A DNA stretch of 64,000 bases from Sunxiuqinia elliptica (GTDB taxonomy: Bacteria > Bacteroidota > Bacteroidia > Bacteroidales > Prolixibacteraceae). Made by a program: the position numbers and the translations under genes. The stretch is taken from NCBI RefSeq assembly GCF_900113005.1, contig NZ_FONW01000003.1, positions 186,001 through 250,000 of the forward strand. Reading direction: 5' to 3'. Below, one piece after another: positions 45,277 through 55,036 of this stretch (within the stretch, counting starts at the first letter, position 1; each line of letters starts with the position of its first letter). The notes below the pieces were generated by a model. That model saw only the letters and a list, made by a program, of their open reading frames with translations. It made no database searches and had not been told where the DNA came from.

Positions 45277-47811
45277 ATGGCTGAAGGCGAAAAAATTATA
45301 AAAATAAATATTGAAGAGCAGATGAAATCTGCTTACATCGACTATTCGATGTCAGTCATTGTTTCAAGAGCACTACCTGATGTGCGGGATGGTTTAAAAC
45401 CAGTTCACCGTCGGGTTCTATTTGGAATGAGTGAGTTAGGAATACTGTCCAACCGTCCCTATAAAAAGTCGGCTAGGATTGTAGGGGAAGTTCTTGGTAA
45501 ATACCACCCTCACGGTGACTCTTCAGTTTATTTCACCATGGTACGTATGGCACAGGAATGGTCACTTAGATACCCGTTGGTAGATGGCCAGGGTAACTAC
45601 GGATCAATTGATGGAGATAGCCCTGCTGCAATGCGTTATACGGAAGCCAGAATGGCAAAGATTGCAGAAGAAACACTTCAGGATCTTGATAAAAACACCG
45701 TTGATTTGCAACCGAACTTTGATGAGTCGTTGCAAGAACCAACCGTACTACCAACTCGTATTCCAAACTTGCTGGTAAATGGTGCTTCGGGTATTGCTGT
45801 GGGAATGGCAACAAATATGCCACCACACAACCTAACTGACACCATTGATGCCATCGTGGCATACATTGACAACCGTGAAATTGAAATAGCCGAGCTTGTT
45901 CCAATTATTAAAGCCCCTGACTTTCCTACAGGAGGTATTATTTATGGTTACAAAGGAGTAGAGGATGCCTATGAAACAGGTCGCGGACGCATTGTTTTAA
46001 GAGGAAAAGCACACGTTGAAGTTGGATCAAACGGACGTGAAAAAATCATTGTAACCGAAATTCCATACTTGGTAAACAAAGCTGAGCTCATTATTAAAAT
46101 TGCTGAGCTTGTTCACGAAAAGAAAATCGAAGGGATTTCGAATGTGAACGATGAATCGGACCGTGACGGGATGCGTATTGTTATCGACATCAAAAAAGAT
46201 GAGATCTCAAATGTTGTTTTAAATAAGCTGTATAAGTATACACAGCTTCAAAGCAGCTTTAGCGTAAACAATATTGCCTTGGTAAAAGGTCGTCCAAGAT
46301 TGCTTAATTTAAAGCAGCTAATTCATTATTTCGTAGAGCACCGTCACGATGTTGTTGTACGACGTACGCAATATGAATTGGAACAGGCAGAAAAGAGAGC
46401 ACATATCTTGGAAGGATTGATTATTGCAAGTGACAATATTGATGAAGTTATTGCATTAATAAGAAGCTCAAAAACACCAGAGGAAGCACGCGATCGATTG
46501 ATTGCTAAATTTGAATTAACTGAAATTCAGTCCCGTGCGATCGTAGAAATGCGTCTGCGTCAGCTTACTGGACTAGAGCAAGACAAGCTACGTGCTGAGT
46601 ATGAGGAAATCATGAAGTTCATTGATCGTTGTCATGAAATTCTTGCAAACGAAGAACTTCGGATGTCGATTATAAAAGACGAGTTGCTTGAAGTAAAAGC
46701 CAAGTACGGCGACGAACGTAAAACTGAAATTGTCCCGAACGCTGAAGAATTCAACCCAGAAGACTTCTATGCCGATGAAGAAATGGTCATCACAATTTCT
46801 CACATGGGATACATTAAGCGTACGCCGTTGACCGAGTTTAAAACTCAGGGCAGGGGAGGTACCGGTTCCAAAGGAGGCTCAACCAGAGACGAAGACTTCC
46901 TGGAGCACATGTTCATTGCAACGATGCACAACACGCTTCTTCTTTTTACAGAAAAAGGAAAGTGTTTCTGGCTTAAAGTTTACCAGATTCCTGAAGGCAC
47001 GAAGACATCTAAAGGAAGAGCAATTCAAAACTTATTGAATATTGAGCCGGACGACCAAGTGTTGGCTTACAACAAGGTCAAAAGATTGGATGATGAAGAG
47101 TATATTAATAATAACTACATCATTCTTTGTACCAAAAAAGGAGTTATTAAAAAGACCTCACTCGAAGCATATTCTCGCCCTCGTCAAAATGGGGTAAATG
47201 CGATTACAATTCGTGAGGGAGACCAACTATTGGAGGCACGCTTAACCAATGGCAACCAAGATATCATGATCGCGGTAAAATCTGGGAAAGCAATTCGTTT
47301 CCACGAAAACATTGTTCGTGCCATTGGTAGAACAGCGTCTGGAGTGCGAGGTATTTCACTTGCTAATGAAGCAGATGAGGTAGTTGGCATGATCTGTGTA
47401 GAGAACGAGTCTGAAGACGTTCTTGTTGTTTCTGAAAACGGTTATGGAAAACGATCAAGTATTGATGGTTATCGAATCACTAACCGCGGTGGAAAAGGAG
47501 TAAAAACTATCAATATTACAGAAAAAACAGGAAACTTAATTGCAATTAAGAGTGTGGTTGATGAAAATGACTTGATGATTATCACTCAAAATGGATTGAC
47601 CATTCGTCTACCAATTTCATCACTTCGTGTTATGGGACGTGCTGCACAGGGAGTTCGACTGATCAACTTAAAAGGAGATGATTGTATTGCTTCTGTTGCA
47701 AGGGTTACTTTCGAACACACAGATGAAGTGGAAGACGCAGAAATCGTTGATGAAGAAGGAACAAGTCAAAACATTGATGAAACTCCTGAAAATGAAACTC
47801 AAGACGAATAA
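45277..47811 (+). CDS. gyrA: DNA gyrase subunit A
   Basis: The 844-residue protein has the GyrA breakage-reunion domain (about 1-480) with [47 protein letters not shown] and the catalytic Tyr121 in [10 protein letters not shown]. Six beta-pinwheel repeats follow (about 500-810), including the GyrA box [10 protein letters not shown]. With GyrB it introduces negative supercoils. Residue 82 is Ser as in sensitive GyrA proteins; residue 86, at the place of E. coli Asp87, is Phe. The tail after 810 is acidic. It is preceded by a strong ribosome-binding site and followed by the TPR gene. Confidence 0.97.
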   Translation: MAEGEKIIKINIEEQMKSAYIDYSMSVIVSRALPDVRDGLKPVHRRVLFGMSELGILSNRPYKKSARIVGEVLGKYHPHGDSSVYFTMVRMAQEWSLRYPLVDGQGNYGSIDGDSPAAMRYTEARMAKIAEETLQDLDKNTVDLQPNFDESLQEPTVLPTRIPNLLVNGASGIAVGMATNMPPHNLTDTIDAIVAYIDNREIEIAELVPIIKAPDFPTGGIIYGYKGVEDAYETGRGRIVLRGKAHVEVGSNGREKIIVTEIPYLVNKAELIIKIAELVHEKKIEGISNVNDESDRDGMRIVIDIKKDEISNVVLNKLYKYTQLQSSFSVNNIALVKGRPRLLNLKQLIHYFVEHRHDVVVRRTQYELEQAEKRAHILEGLIIASDNIDEVIALIRSSKTPEEARDRLIAKFELTEIQSRAIVEMRLRQLTGLEQDKLRAEYEEIMKFIDRCHEILANEELRMSIIKDELLEVKAKYGDERKTEIVPNAEEFNPEDFYADEEMVITISHMGYIKRTPLTEFKTQGRGGTGSKGGSTRDEDFLEHMFIATMHNTLLLFTEKGKCFWLKVYQIPEGTKTSKGRAIQNLLNIEPDDQVLAYNKVKRLDDEEYINNNYIILCTKKGVIKKTSLEAYSRPRQNGVNAITIREGDQLLEARLTNGNQDIMIAVKSGKAIRFHENIVRAIGRTASGVRGISLANEADEVVGMICVENESEDVLVVSENGYGKRSSIDGYRITNRGGKGVKTINITEKTGNLIAIKSVVDENDLMIITQNGLTIRLPISSLRVMGRAAQGVRLINLKGDDCIASVARVTFEHTDEVEDAEIVDEEGTSQNIDETPENETQDE

Positions 47812-47818
47812 TCTTACA

Positions 47819-47849
47819 TTTGATAACGATCTTAAAAAAATTAAATTTG
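47819..47849 (+). promoter_or_regulatory. Consensus Bacteroidota promoter of the TPR gene
   Basis: TTTG (47819-47822), exactly 19 bases of spacer, and TAAATTTG (47842-47849) match the TTTG-N19-TAnnTTTG consensus without a mismatch. The ATG lies 24 bases downstream. The site begins 8 bases after the gyrA stop, so the TPR gene can be expressed separately. Confidence 0.82.
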
Positions 47850-47872
47850 TAGGAAAAATCTAAAAACTAATA

Positions 47873-49093
47873 ATGATGATGAAGAGAACTGTTTTTTTAT
47901 TAGCACTTATACTTTCTGTAACTGTGTCATTTGCCCAGAAAGGAAAGGTATCGAGTGCGCAAAGTTATAAGGAATCTGGTAAGCTTGACAAGGCGCTTGA
48001 AGCCATTGAAAGTACAATCGACCCAAGTAATGACAAGTCAGAAAAAACACTGACTTGGCCTAAAACCTGGGAAGTAAGAGGGGAGATCTTCCAAGCTCTT
48101 TACCAAACCAAAGATGCAAACTACCAAAAGCTTTCTGATGCTCCTTTAACTGAAGCATTGAAATCTTACAAAAAAGCATTAGAACTGGATGAGAAAGGAA
48201 GAAATGAAAATTCAGTAAAAATAAAATTGACCCTTTTAATTTCAGATATTACTGACCAGGCTGTAAAAGCATTTGGTGATGACAATTACGACTTGGCCTT
48301 GCAATCATTCAAACAAATTCTTGAAATTCAAGATATGCCTTTGATGCAAGATGAAGAAACGGAGCAAGCTGTTGATACAGTAATCATTTTCAATGCTGGG
48401 TTAGCTGCTTATAACGCAGAAAAATACGACGAAGCAATTAAGTATTACGAAAAAGCTGCAGAATATGACTACAATGGAGCTCGTACTTATGAATTGATTT
48501 CTTCAAGCTACATATTACAGCAAGATACAACCAATGCGCTTACAGCCTTGCAAACAGGTTTTGAGAAATACCCAGAGAACAGCCAAATTATGGTTGCTTT
48601 AATTAATATCTACCTTAATGCAAATAAAGTAGACGAAGCAATGAAATACTTGGAACTAGCTATCGAACAGGATCCTGAAAATGCTTCATTCCACTTTGCT
48701 CGCGGGTCTTTGTATGACAAAATTGACGATACAGAGAAGGCTACCGAAGCTTATAAAAAGGCTATCGAAATTAAAGAAGACTTTGCAGATGCTTATTACA
48801 ACCTTGGAGCAATTTATTACAACTTGGGAGTGAAGCAAATTGAAGTTGCTAATTCGGTACCTACAAATCAGCCAGACAAATACGAAGAAGAAAAGAATAA
48901 AGCTGATGTTGAGTTCAAAAAAGCAATTGAGCCAATGGAAAAAGCAGCAGAATACGCAGCAGTTGGAACAACAGATGCAGCCAAGCAAACAGAATTAAGC
49001 GCACTGGAAACTCTTAAGACATTGTATTACCGTCTGAAAATGATGGATAAATTTGATGTTGTGAATAGCAAACTAGAAGAGCTTAAGCAATAA
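47873..49093 (+). CDS. Secreted or periplasmic tetratricopeptide-repeat protein
   Basis: The 406-residue protein begins with a signal peptide (MMMKRTVFLLALILSVTVSFAQKG). TPR units follow from about residue 90 to 330, such as AFGDDNYDLALQSFKQILEI, AYNAEKYDEAIKYYEKAAEYD, LNANKVDEAMKYLELAIEQDPENA and KIDDTEKATEAYKKAIEIKEDFADAYYNLGAIYYN. The first ATG codons (47873 and 47876) are equivalent choices. Partners cannot be deduced; such proteins scaffold envelope complexes. It has its own consensus promoter and a hairpin terminator, so it is a single transcription unit despite lying 61 bases after gyrA. Confidence 0.85.
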   Translation: MMMKRTVFLLALILSVTVSFAQKGKVSSAQSYKESGKLDKALEAIESTIDPSNDKSEKTLTWPKTWEVRGEIFQALYQTKDANYQKLSDAPLTEALKSYKKALELDEKGRNENSVKIKLTLLISDITDQAVKAFGDDNYDLALQSFKQILEIQDMPLMQDEETEQAVDTVIIFNAGLAAYNAEKYDEAIKYYEKAAEYDYNGARTYELISSSYILQQDTTNALTALQTGFEKYPENSQIMVALINIYLNANKVDEAMKYLELAIEQDPENASFHFARGSLYDKIDDTEKATEAYKKAIEIKEDFADAYYNLGAIYYNLGVKQIEVANSVPTNQPDKYEEEKNKADVEFKKAIEPMEKAAEYAAVGTTDAAKQTELSALETLKTLYYRLKMMDKFDVVNSKLEELKQ

Positions 49094-49110
49094 GAATAAA
49101 TAGCCAAGAT

Positions 49111-49139
49111 AAAAGGAGGGAATTTTCTCTCCTTTTCTT
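49111..49139 (+). terminator. Terminator of the TPR gene
   Basis: An 11-bp stem with one G-T pair (AAAAGGAGGGA, 49111-49121, with TCTCTCCTTTT, 49126-49136) is followed by CTT. It lies 17 bases after the stop. Confidence 0.78.
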
Positions 49140-49752
49140 ACATTTATAAAAATAACATAATATCAACTATAAGACAAATATAGAAATACTAAAAAGGAGC
49201 AATTGTTATACGAAAATACCCACAGCAATAAAAAACCGTAATGAGAGCTTAAAGCGAAATCAGCCTCTAAAATTGACCGGGTAAACAATTACGACGTGGA
49301 CTTCAAGGACAATTAGGCAAATCTTCTTGAATTCTATTTGTTCTCCCTATTTCAATATTTCGATCAACTCTGCCAGACCGATCTGAAATATTGAATTCTC
49401 AGCACGTTAATTTTCTTTACTATTTACAAGCCACGAAGGTATTTACAATGAACCTGGTAATGAAAAACAATCGTTTCCCAAGCAGACACTTATTTTATTG
49501 TATGTGTAGCCTGGATGCTCGCTCTGTGGCTGTAGTCGCCAAACTGACTTAACTAGATAGAATCCTTAAACTAGGTTTCTGAAAGCCATTCGTGCTTCCA
49601 GACACATAAAATTCACATTACACAATTGTAAACTACCTAGATAGCAGGATGAATAAAACTTACCCAATGCGCTAGTAATCAAAGAAAAGCCTTGATTTTC
49701 ATTTGTAAATCAAGGCTTTTCTTTTCCTTTTTATTCTTATTCAATTGATGAT
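49140..49752. other. Intergenic region between TPR and mgsA genes
   Basis: This 613-base AT-rich region holds two hairpins. One at 49351-49395 pairs TTCAATATTTCGATC with a matching arm carrying one bulged T. The other, at 49681-49724, is a terminator listed separately. A 34-codon ORF at 49448-49552 has no supporting evidence. I see no known RNA gene or protein fragment. Confidence 0.5.
49681..49724. terminator. Strong bidirectional terminator hairpin upstream of the mgsA stop
   Basis: A perfect 18-bp inverted repeat (arms 49681-49698 and 49707-49724) has A-rich and T-rich flanks. It lies 29 bases past the mgsA stop on the minus strand and can terminate in both directions. Confidence 0.85.
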
Positions 49753-50232
49753 TTACATCTTAACATCTCGCATAATGTAAGAAGAATAGTCCTTTATTAT
49801 TGGCGCATATTGTTGATGAAAAAGCTTCGATGAAATAATAAAATCGGCTGTAGAACGATTGGTTGCAACCGGAATGTTATAAAGTGTTGAAATTCTTAGT
49901 AAGGCTTTAACATCTACATCATGAGGCTGTGGTTGCATGGGATCCCAAAAGAAAATCAACATATCAACTTTCCCTTCTGAGATAAATGCACCAAGTTGTT
50001 GATCTCCTCCCAGCGGCCCTGACTTTAACCGCACTACATCAGGTGGAATAATCTCATTTTCAGCACATTTTTCATGAATAGTCTCCTGAACGAGTTTTCC
50101 TGTTGTTCCTGTACACATCAAAGTGTGTGGCACCAACTCTTTCCAGTTGTATGCAACCCACTCCATCATATCTTTTTTGCGATGATCATGAGCGACCAAG
50201 GCAATTACTTTCTTCTGTTTAATCTTATTCAT
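49753..50232 (-). CDS. mgsA: Methylglyoxal synthase
   Basis: The 159-residue protein matches MgsA along its length: VIALVAHDHRKKDMMEWV at the start, a TGTTGKLVQE phosphate-binding loop (about 42-51), the SGPLGGDQQLGA motif (about 72-83) with the catalytic Asp region, FFWDPMQPQPHDVDVKALLR (about 95-114) and PVATNRSTADFI. It converts dihydroxyacetone phosphate to methylglyoxal, a relief path for phosphosugar stress, in the cytoplasm. It is a single gene; the flavodoxin operon ends 150 bases upstream. Confidence 0.96.
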   Translation of the reverse strand: MNKIKQKKVIALVAHDHRKKDMMEWVAYNWKELVPHTLMCTGTTGKLVQETIHEKCAENEIIPPDVVRLKSGPLGGDQQLGAFISEGKVDMLIFFWDPMQPQPHDVDVKALLRISTLYNIPVATNRSTADFIISSKLFHQQYAPIIKDYSSYIMRDVKM

Positions 50233-50322
50233 AACTCATTTTTTTGCAAAGATAAGCAGACTAAGAGTACAAAAGTATTTTACGTTCCCTGAAAAGCAGT
50301 GTTTTCACCATTATTTCATAAA

Positions 50323-50354
50323 AAAGGCATGAACTCTTCAGAATTCATGCCTTT
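50323..50354 (-). terminator. Terminator of the E2-E1-flavodoxin operon
   Basis: An 11-bp perfect stem (AAAGGCATGAA, 50323-50333, with TTCATGCCTTT, 50344-50354) lies 29 bases past the flavodoxin stop. AAAAAA on the + strand gives the U-tract in minus-strand RNA. Confidence 0.83.
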
Positions 50355-50383
50355 GTGTTATCTAATTGAAAATTAATCTTTTC

Positions 50384-50890
50384 CTATTTGAAAACAGCTT
50401 TGAGGTCTTTCACCCAATTGTCGATACGCTTCTTAGAAAGACGAGCTTGGTTTTCCTGATCCAGGACAAGTCCCATAAACTTCCCATCTTCAATAGCATG
50501 AGAAGACTCGAAAGTGTAATTATCAACTTCAGTAAAACCAACGAGCTTTGCTCCACGATCGCGAACCAGCTTAGCCATGATTCCAACACCATCGGCAAAG
50601 TTTTCCGGATAACCGACTTGGTCCGCCAAACCGTAAATAGCAATGGTTTTACCTTTCAGATCCAAATCTTCAAGAGCTGGAACAAATTCATCCCAGTAAT
50701 TCGGCAGTTCTCCGTCAAACCAAGTTGGAACTCCCAAAATTAATTGATCGGATGATAGAAACTGTTCTTCAGTGATCTCCTCTGCATTAATAACATCCAA
50801 CTTGAGATCTTTCCCAATAGCTTCGACTATTTTCTCGCCAGCTTTGGCCGTTTTATTTGAATTAAAACTATAAATAATTGCGGTACTCAT
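50384..50890 (-). CDS. Long-chain flavodoxin
   Basis: The 168-residue protein has the flavodoxin fold: AIIYSFNSNKTAKAGEKIVEA (phosphate loop variant, about 4-24), GVPTWFDGELPNYWDEF (about 54-70) and IYGLADQVGYPENFADGVG (about 85-103), the two loops that hold FMN. The phosphate loop has FNSNKTA instead of the usual GxxTGNT. It carries electrons as a low-potential substitute for ferredoxin, often in iron limitation. It begins 12 bases after the fused E1 gene and shares its terminator, an unusual genetic link between a flavodoxin and a 2-oxo acid dehydrogenase. Confidence 0.92.
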   Translation of the reverse strand: MSTAIIYSFNSNKTAKAGEKIVEAIGKDLKLDVINAEEITEEQFLSSDQLILGVPTWFDGELPNYWDEFVPALEDLDLKGKTIAIYGLADQVGYPENFADGVGIMAKLVRDRGAKLVGFTEVDNYTFESSHAIEDGKFMGLVLDQENQARLSKKRIDNWVKDLKAVFK

Positions 50891-50902
50891 GATTTTCAGT
50901 TT

Positions 50903-52945
50903 TTAGTAAGCAAGGATCTTTTTAGCTGCATCATAAATTTTGTCTACAGTAGGCAAAATAGCCTTTTCTAAAGCCCGGTGAAAGCCTACTGGGGTGAATG
51001 GTGATCCAACACGGTGAACCGGACCATCCAGATCCTCAAACGCTTCTTCCATGATAATGGATGCAATTTCAGCGCCAAATCCCGAGTGAACTTTATCTTC
51101 ATGGACAACCATCACTTTTCCAATTTTCTTGACACCGGCAAGGATTGCATCCTTATCCATTGGCACCAAAGATCTTAAGTCGAGTACTTCACATTCCAAA
51201 CCTTCTTTAGCTAGCTTTTCCGCTGCGTCAAGCGCCAGGTGTGTCGCATTCCCGTAGGTAATGATAAACAAGTCATTTCCCTCACGACGCGTACGTGCTT
51301 TACCAAATGGAACTTCAAAGTCATCAGGAATTACAGCGGCAGCCTTAGGATCATTATATAACGCTTTAGGCTCCATAAACATGGTCATTCCTCTTGACCT
51401 CATGGATGTTCTTAATAATCCGGCAGCATCGTCAGCAAACGAAGGATAAACAATTCTAACCCCAGGAATTGAGGTCAAAGCCCCTTCAATCGTCTGCGAA
51501 TGGTATAATCCGCCGCCGATATAACCTCCTGAAGCAAGACGAATTGTCACATTCGGGGTGAATTTTCCGTTTGAACGCCAGTAGTCATGACTGGAGTCAA
51601 CATATTGCTCCATGGCTGGCCAGAAATAGTCTGCAAACTCAGCACCTTCTACTACAATACGAATTTTATCACTGAAACGAGACATTCCGTTCGCAGTTCC
51701 CATGATAAAATCCTCTGCAATAGGCGCATTGAATACGCGTTTAATCCCGAATTCTTGCTGCAGCCCTTTCGAGACGTTGAAAATTCCTCCTTTGTCCTTG
51801 TTAGCCATATCCTGTCCCCAGATAAAAGTATCCGGGTTATGTCTAAATTCGGCTTTCAAGGTTTCATTCAGACCAGTGATCAACTTTTTCTTTTCACCGT
51901 CTTCCTCATGCAAGCCGTCTGGGTACTTCTCAGACTCATAAGCTTCAGGCAAAACAAAATCAAAGATCGATTCCGGATCTGGATCTGGAGCTTTCAGGGC
52001 AGCTTTATGAGCAGTTTTTACAATTGCCTTAGCATCTGCTTCAATAGCTGCCAATTCTTCTTCCGTAAAGCGCTCATACCGGATCAACATGCGTCGATAC
52101 TTTGCTAGTGGATCGTAATCTAATACGTAGTTTCGTTCCGCTTCAGATCGATACAATTCGTGTCGGTCTGAGTTTGAGTGCGAGCGCATACGAACACAGT
52201 TTGCCTGAACCATTACAGGTTCTTCAGCTTCCAATGCATGACGCTTCGCCTCAGTCATGGCATTCATTGAATCAAAAACATCCTTTCCGTTACAGTGAAT
52301 AACGCGTAGATTTTTAAAACTATTGAAGTTATTGGCCACTTTACGGGTTGCTGTTTGATCCTTCTTTGGAACAGAGATTCCGTAACCATTATCCTGAATA
52401 GCGAAAATCACAGGAAGCTTTTCTTTTGATGCTCCGTTAATCGCCTCATAAACATACCCTTCTGACAAGGAGGACTCTCCTTGAGAACTGATAGAAACCG
52501 CTTTCTCACCATAGTACTTAATGGCTCGAGCAGCTCCAACAGCATGTAAGGTATGGTTACCTGTTAAGGACGAAACATTGTGAATGTTCCATTCTGGCTT
52601 GGCAAAGTGGTTAGACATATGTCGTCCGCCACTTGCAGGATCTGTTGCCTTCGAAATACCGTTCAAGATAAGCTCTTCGGCCGTTAATCCGGCTGAAAAA
52701 GCGGTTAACATGTCACGATAGTAAGGAAACAAATGGTCCTTTTCTTTTTCGAAAATCTGACCAATAGCCAGCTGAATTCCATCATGCCCTGCATAAGGAG
52801 CATGATAGGACCATCCAATAGCCTGCTTCAAGTAATTAGGCGCTTTATTATCAATAGCACGCCCAATCGTTAGCAATCGAAACCACTTCTCAAGCGTTTC
52901 TTTTGGTGTACTTTTTATTGAATATACTTGTGGTACAGTTGTCAT
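50903..52945 (-). CDS. Fused alpha-beta E1 of a 2-oxo acid dehydrogenase (second copy, linked to E2)
   Basis: The 680-residue protein combines E1 alpha (about 1-320: YYRDMLTAFSAGLTAEE, SGGRHMSNHF, the thiamine diphosphate segment SSQGESSLSEGYVYEAIN at about 153-170, IQDNGYGISVP, RMRSHSNSDRHELYR) and E1 beta (about 355-680: FIWGQDMANKDKGGIFNVSKGLQ, NAPIAEDFIMGTANGMS, EVLDLRSLVPMD, VVHEDKVHSGFGAEIAS). It is shorter than the 805-residue copy because the linker is shorter. It oxidatively decarboxylates branched-chain 2-oxo acids or pyruvate and loads the E2 encoded 24 bases upstream. E3 (lipoamide dehydrogenase) is not in the window. Confidence 0.9.
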   Translation of the reverse strand: MTTVPQVYSIKSTPKETLEKWFRLLTIGRAIDNKAPNYLKQAIGWSYHAPYAGHDGIQLAIGQIFEKEKDHLFPYYRDMLTAFSAGLTAEELILNGISKATDPASGGRHMSNHFAKPEWNIHNVSSLTGNHTLHAVGAARAIKYYGEKAVSISSQGESSLSEGYVYEAINGASKEKLPVIFAIQDNGYGISVPKKDQTATRKVANNFNSFKNLRVIHCNGKDVFDSMNAMTEAKRHALEAEEPVMVQANCVRMRSHSNSDRHELYRSEAERNYVLDYDPLAKYRRMLIRYERFTEEELAAIEADAKAIVKTAHKAALKAPDPDPESIFDFVLPEAYESEKYPDGLHEEDGEKKKLITGLNETLKAEFRHNPDTFIWGQDMANKDKGGIFNVSKGLQQEFGIKRVFNAPIAEDFIMGTANGMSRFSDKIRIVVEGAEFADYFWPAMEQYVDSSHDYWRSNGKFTPNVTIRLASGGYIGGGLYHSQTIEGALTSIPGVRIVYPSFADDAAGLLRTSMRSRGMTMFMEPKALYNDPKAAAVIPDDFEVPFGKARTRREGNDLFIITYGNATHLALDAAEKLAKEGLECEVLDLRSLVPMDKDAILAGVKKIGKVMVVHEDKVHSGFGAEIASIIMEEAFEDLDGPVHRVGSPFTPVGFHRALEKAILPTVDKIYDAAKKILAY

Positions 52946-52969
52946 TTCTTGATTTTTAAATTAAGCCCA

Positions 52970-54304
52970 TTAGATTTCACGATTCACATCAAATTCTTCG
53001 AGCAAATCTCCAATCCGCCTAACAAAGGCACCTCCCATTGCTCCATCAATAATGCGGTGATCGTATGAAAGTGAAAGGAACATTTTGTGTCTAACCACAA
53101 TAACGTCACCTGTTGGTGTTTCCATTACTGCTGGTTTCTTTTCAATTGTTCCAGTTGCCAGAATCGCAACTTGCGGTTGGCTAATAATTGGCGTTCCAAT
53201 CACATTCCGGAACGAGCCGAAATTGGTAATTGTGAAAGTTCCTCCCTGGTAATCTTCTGGCCCAAGCTTGTTATGGCGTGCTCCTTCTGCTAAGCTATTC
53301 AGCTTTTTGGTAATTCCAAGCAAGTTCTTTTGCTCGGCTTCTTTGATAACTGGAACAACCAGGTTTCCATCGGGTTTTGCAACCGCAATCCCCACGTTAG
53401 CAGAAGGATGTAAATAAATTTTATCGTCGCTAACGGATGAATTCACAATTGGAAATTCCATTAATGCCTTCGCTACAGCTTCTGTAAATACAGGCATAAA
53501 GGTAATTTTCTCACCGTATTTCTCCTGGAACTTGTCCTTCACTTTCTTCCGCCACAATACCAAGTTGGTAACGTCAGCTTCAACCACTGAAGTAACGTGT
53601 GGAGAAGTTTGCTTTGAACGAACCATATGGTCTGCAATCAGCTTTCTCACTCGGTCCATTTCAATGATCTGCTGATCTGCTCCAATAGATGCACTAATTT
53701 TTGGTGCTGCAGGCTTGGTCGATTCGGCTTTAGGTGCCGTGACTTCTTTCGCAGGCGCAGCTTTTTCGCCTTTCCGGCTTTCCAAATAATTTAGCAAATC
53801 ATTCTTTTGTACGCGACCGTTTTGGCCTGAACCTTCAATACTCTCCAGTTCTTCCATACTAACTCCTTCTTTTTCGGCAATGCTTTTTACCAAAGGAGAG
53901 TAAAATCGGGTAGCAACAGTTTTACTAGACGCTTCCTTTTCAGAAACATCCTTTTCACTTTCTTTAGAGGTTTCTCCAGCTTTATCGGCTGATGCATCCT
54001 CGTCTTTATCCGTTGTTTCTTTGTCGTTAGTGTCTCCGGAATCGCTATCGCTATCACCTTCTCCTTCGATTTCAACAATTGCGACTACTTCACCAACCGG
54101 AACAAGCGCCTCTTCTTCGAAGAGGATTTTTGAGATAACACCATCAACAGGCGATGGGATTTCAGAATCTACTTTATCGGTTGCCACCTCAAATACAGGA
54201 TCATCTTCTTCAATTGTATCTCCCTCTTTGACAAACCATTTGGTAATTGTAGCTTCCTGAACACTTTCGCCTAGTTTAGGCATTAGGATCTTGAACTCTG
54301 ACAT
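52970..54304 (-). CDS. Dihydrolipoamide acyltransferase (E2) of a 2-oxo acid dehydrogenase
   Basis: The 444-residue protein has one N-terminal lipoyl domain (about 1-78) with the lipoylation site VATDKVDSEI. A long acidic Asp/Glu/Ser/Lys linker (about 80-128) follows, then a peripheral-subunit-binding domain (about 132-170, FYSPLVKSIAEKEGVSMEELESIEGSGQNGRVQKNDLLNYL in outline) and a catalytic domain (about 210-444) with HVTSVVEADVTNL and the C-terminal LSLSYDHRIIDGAMGGAF carrying the catalytic His. It moves acyl groups from E1 to CoA. First gene of the E2-E1-flavodoxin operon. Branched-chain type is favoured by the fused E1 partner. Confidence 0.94.
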   Translation of the reverse strand: MSEFKILMPKLGESVQEATITKWFVKEGDTIEEDDPVFEVATDKVDSEIPSPVDGVISKILFEEEALVPVGEVVAIVEIEGEGDSDSDSGDTNDKETTDKDEDASADKAGETSKESEKDVSEKEASSKTVATRFYSPLVKSIAEKEGVSMEELESIEGSGQNGRVQKNDLLNYLESRKGEKAAPAKEVTAPKAESTKPAAPKISASIGADQQIIEMDRVRKLIADHMVRSKQTSPHVTSVVEADVTNLVLWRKKVKDKFQEKYGEKITFMPVFTEAVAKALMEFPIVNSSVSDDKIYLHPSANVGIAVAKPDGNLVVPVIKEAEQKNLLGITKKLNSLAEGARHNKLGPEDYQGGTFTITNFGSFRNVIGTPIISQPQVAILATGTIEKKPAVMETPTGDVIVVRHKMFLSLSYDHRIIDGAMGGAFVRRIGDLLEEFDVNREI

Positions 54305-54490
54305 ACTCCAAAATTATTTATTTAACATTTTGATTATTCTTGAAATTTCAACATATTCAACAAGCCAAGAATTGAAAAGTTCAAGGAGTAAAATGCTTCC
54401 TAAATAATCTTGTTTAATAAGGAAATAAAGAAGAAGCGACGAAAATCATTTTCGTGGAAATGATTCAGAAAAAATCAAAAGCCACAGAAG

Positions 54491-54943
54491 CTATTGAATG
54501 ACAATTCTATCGAAAACACCGATTATTTCTTCTGAATTATTAGCCTGTCTCAATTCCTCTTCGATTGAATCGGTTTCTTGATTGAAAATGACAATCGACT
54601 TATTGATAATATCAACCATATCTTTTTCAATTTTTTCCTGACTGAGAGTCTCTTTCCTTTTGCACTTTCGAAAATGGTGCGTCAGTTTTTCAATGGAATA
54701 ATACAGATCAGGTTTTCTTATCTCCAACGAAGCTGTATAACTGGGTGGTCCGCAGTTGACATTTTTGGTGTAAACTTGCCTGAATTGCTCTAGCTTTACC
54801 GATAAGGTTTCCCCTAAAAGCTTATCGTAGGTACATTCTTTTACTTCGGGGAAGTTGCATGCGATTTGTTTAAACTGATAAATTTCCTGCGCCTTTGAAG
54901 AGACTGCAATAAGTATACAACACAAACAAACAGTAAACTTCAT
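54491..54943 (-). CDS. Small secreted protein of unknown function
   Basis: The 150-residue protein begins with a signal peptide (MKFTVCLCCILIAVSSKAQE). The mature part holds cysteines in pairs (IACNFPEVKECTY, NVNCGPPSY, FRKCKRKE), which may form disulfides, and a charged helical C-terminal half (QEKIEKDMVDIINKS, DSIEEELRQANN). I recognise no family. It lies alone between the E2 operon and the serine hydrolase gene, on the same strand as both. Periplasmic or secreted location is likely; its role is unknown. Confidence 0.65.
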   Translation of the reverse strand: MKFTVCLCCILIAVSSKAQEIYQFKQIACNFPEVKECTYDKLLGETLSVKLEQFRQVYTKNVNCGPPSYTASLEIRKPDLYYSIEKLTHHFRKCKRKETLSQEKIEKDMVDIINKSIVIFNQETDSIEEELRQANNSEEIIGVFDRIVIQ

Positions 54944-55036
54944 AAATCATTCCTCCACTAAATCAGATTTTCTTTTAAAAATAGAAAAAAAGAATTAGCA
55001 AAAGCTAACCGCTGCCGAATAATGTTGAAAAACACG

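Noticed and set aside
49448-49552. A 34-codon ORF in the TPR-mgsA gap
   Set aside because: No signal peptide, promoter or ribosome-binding site supports it.
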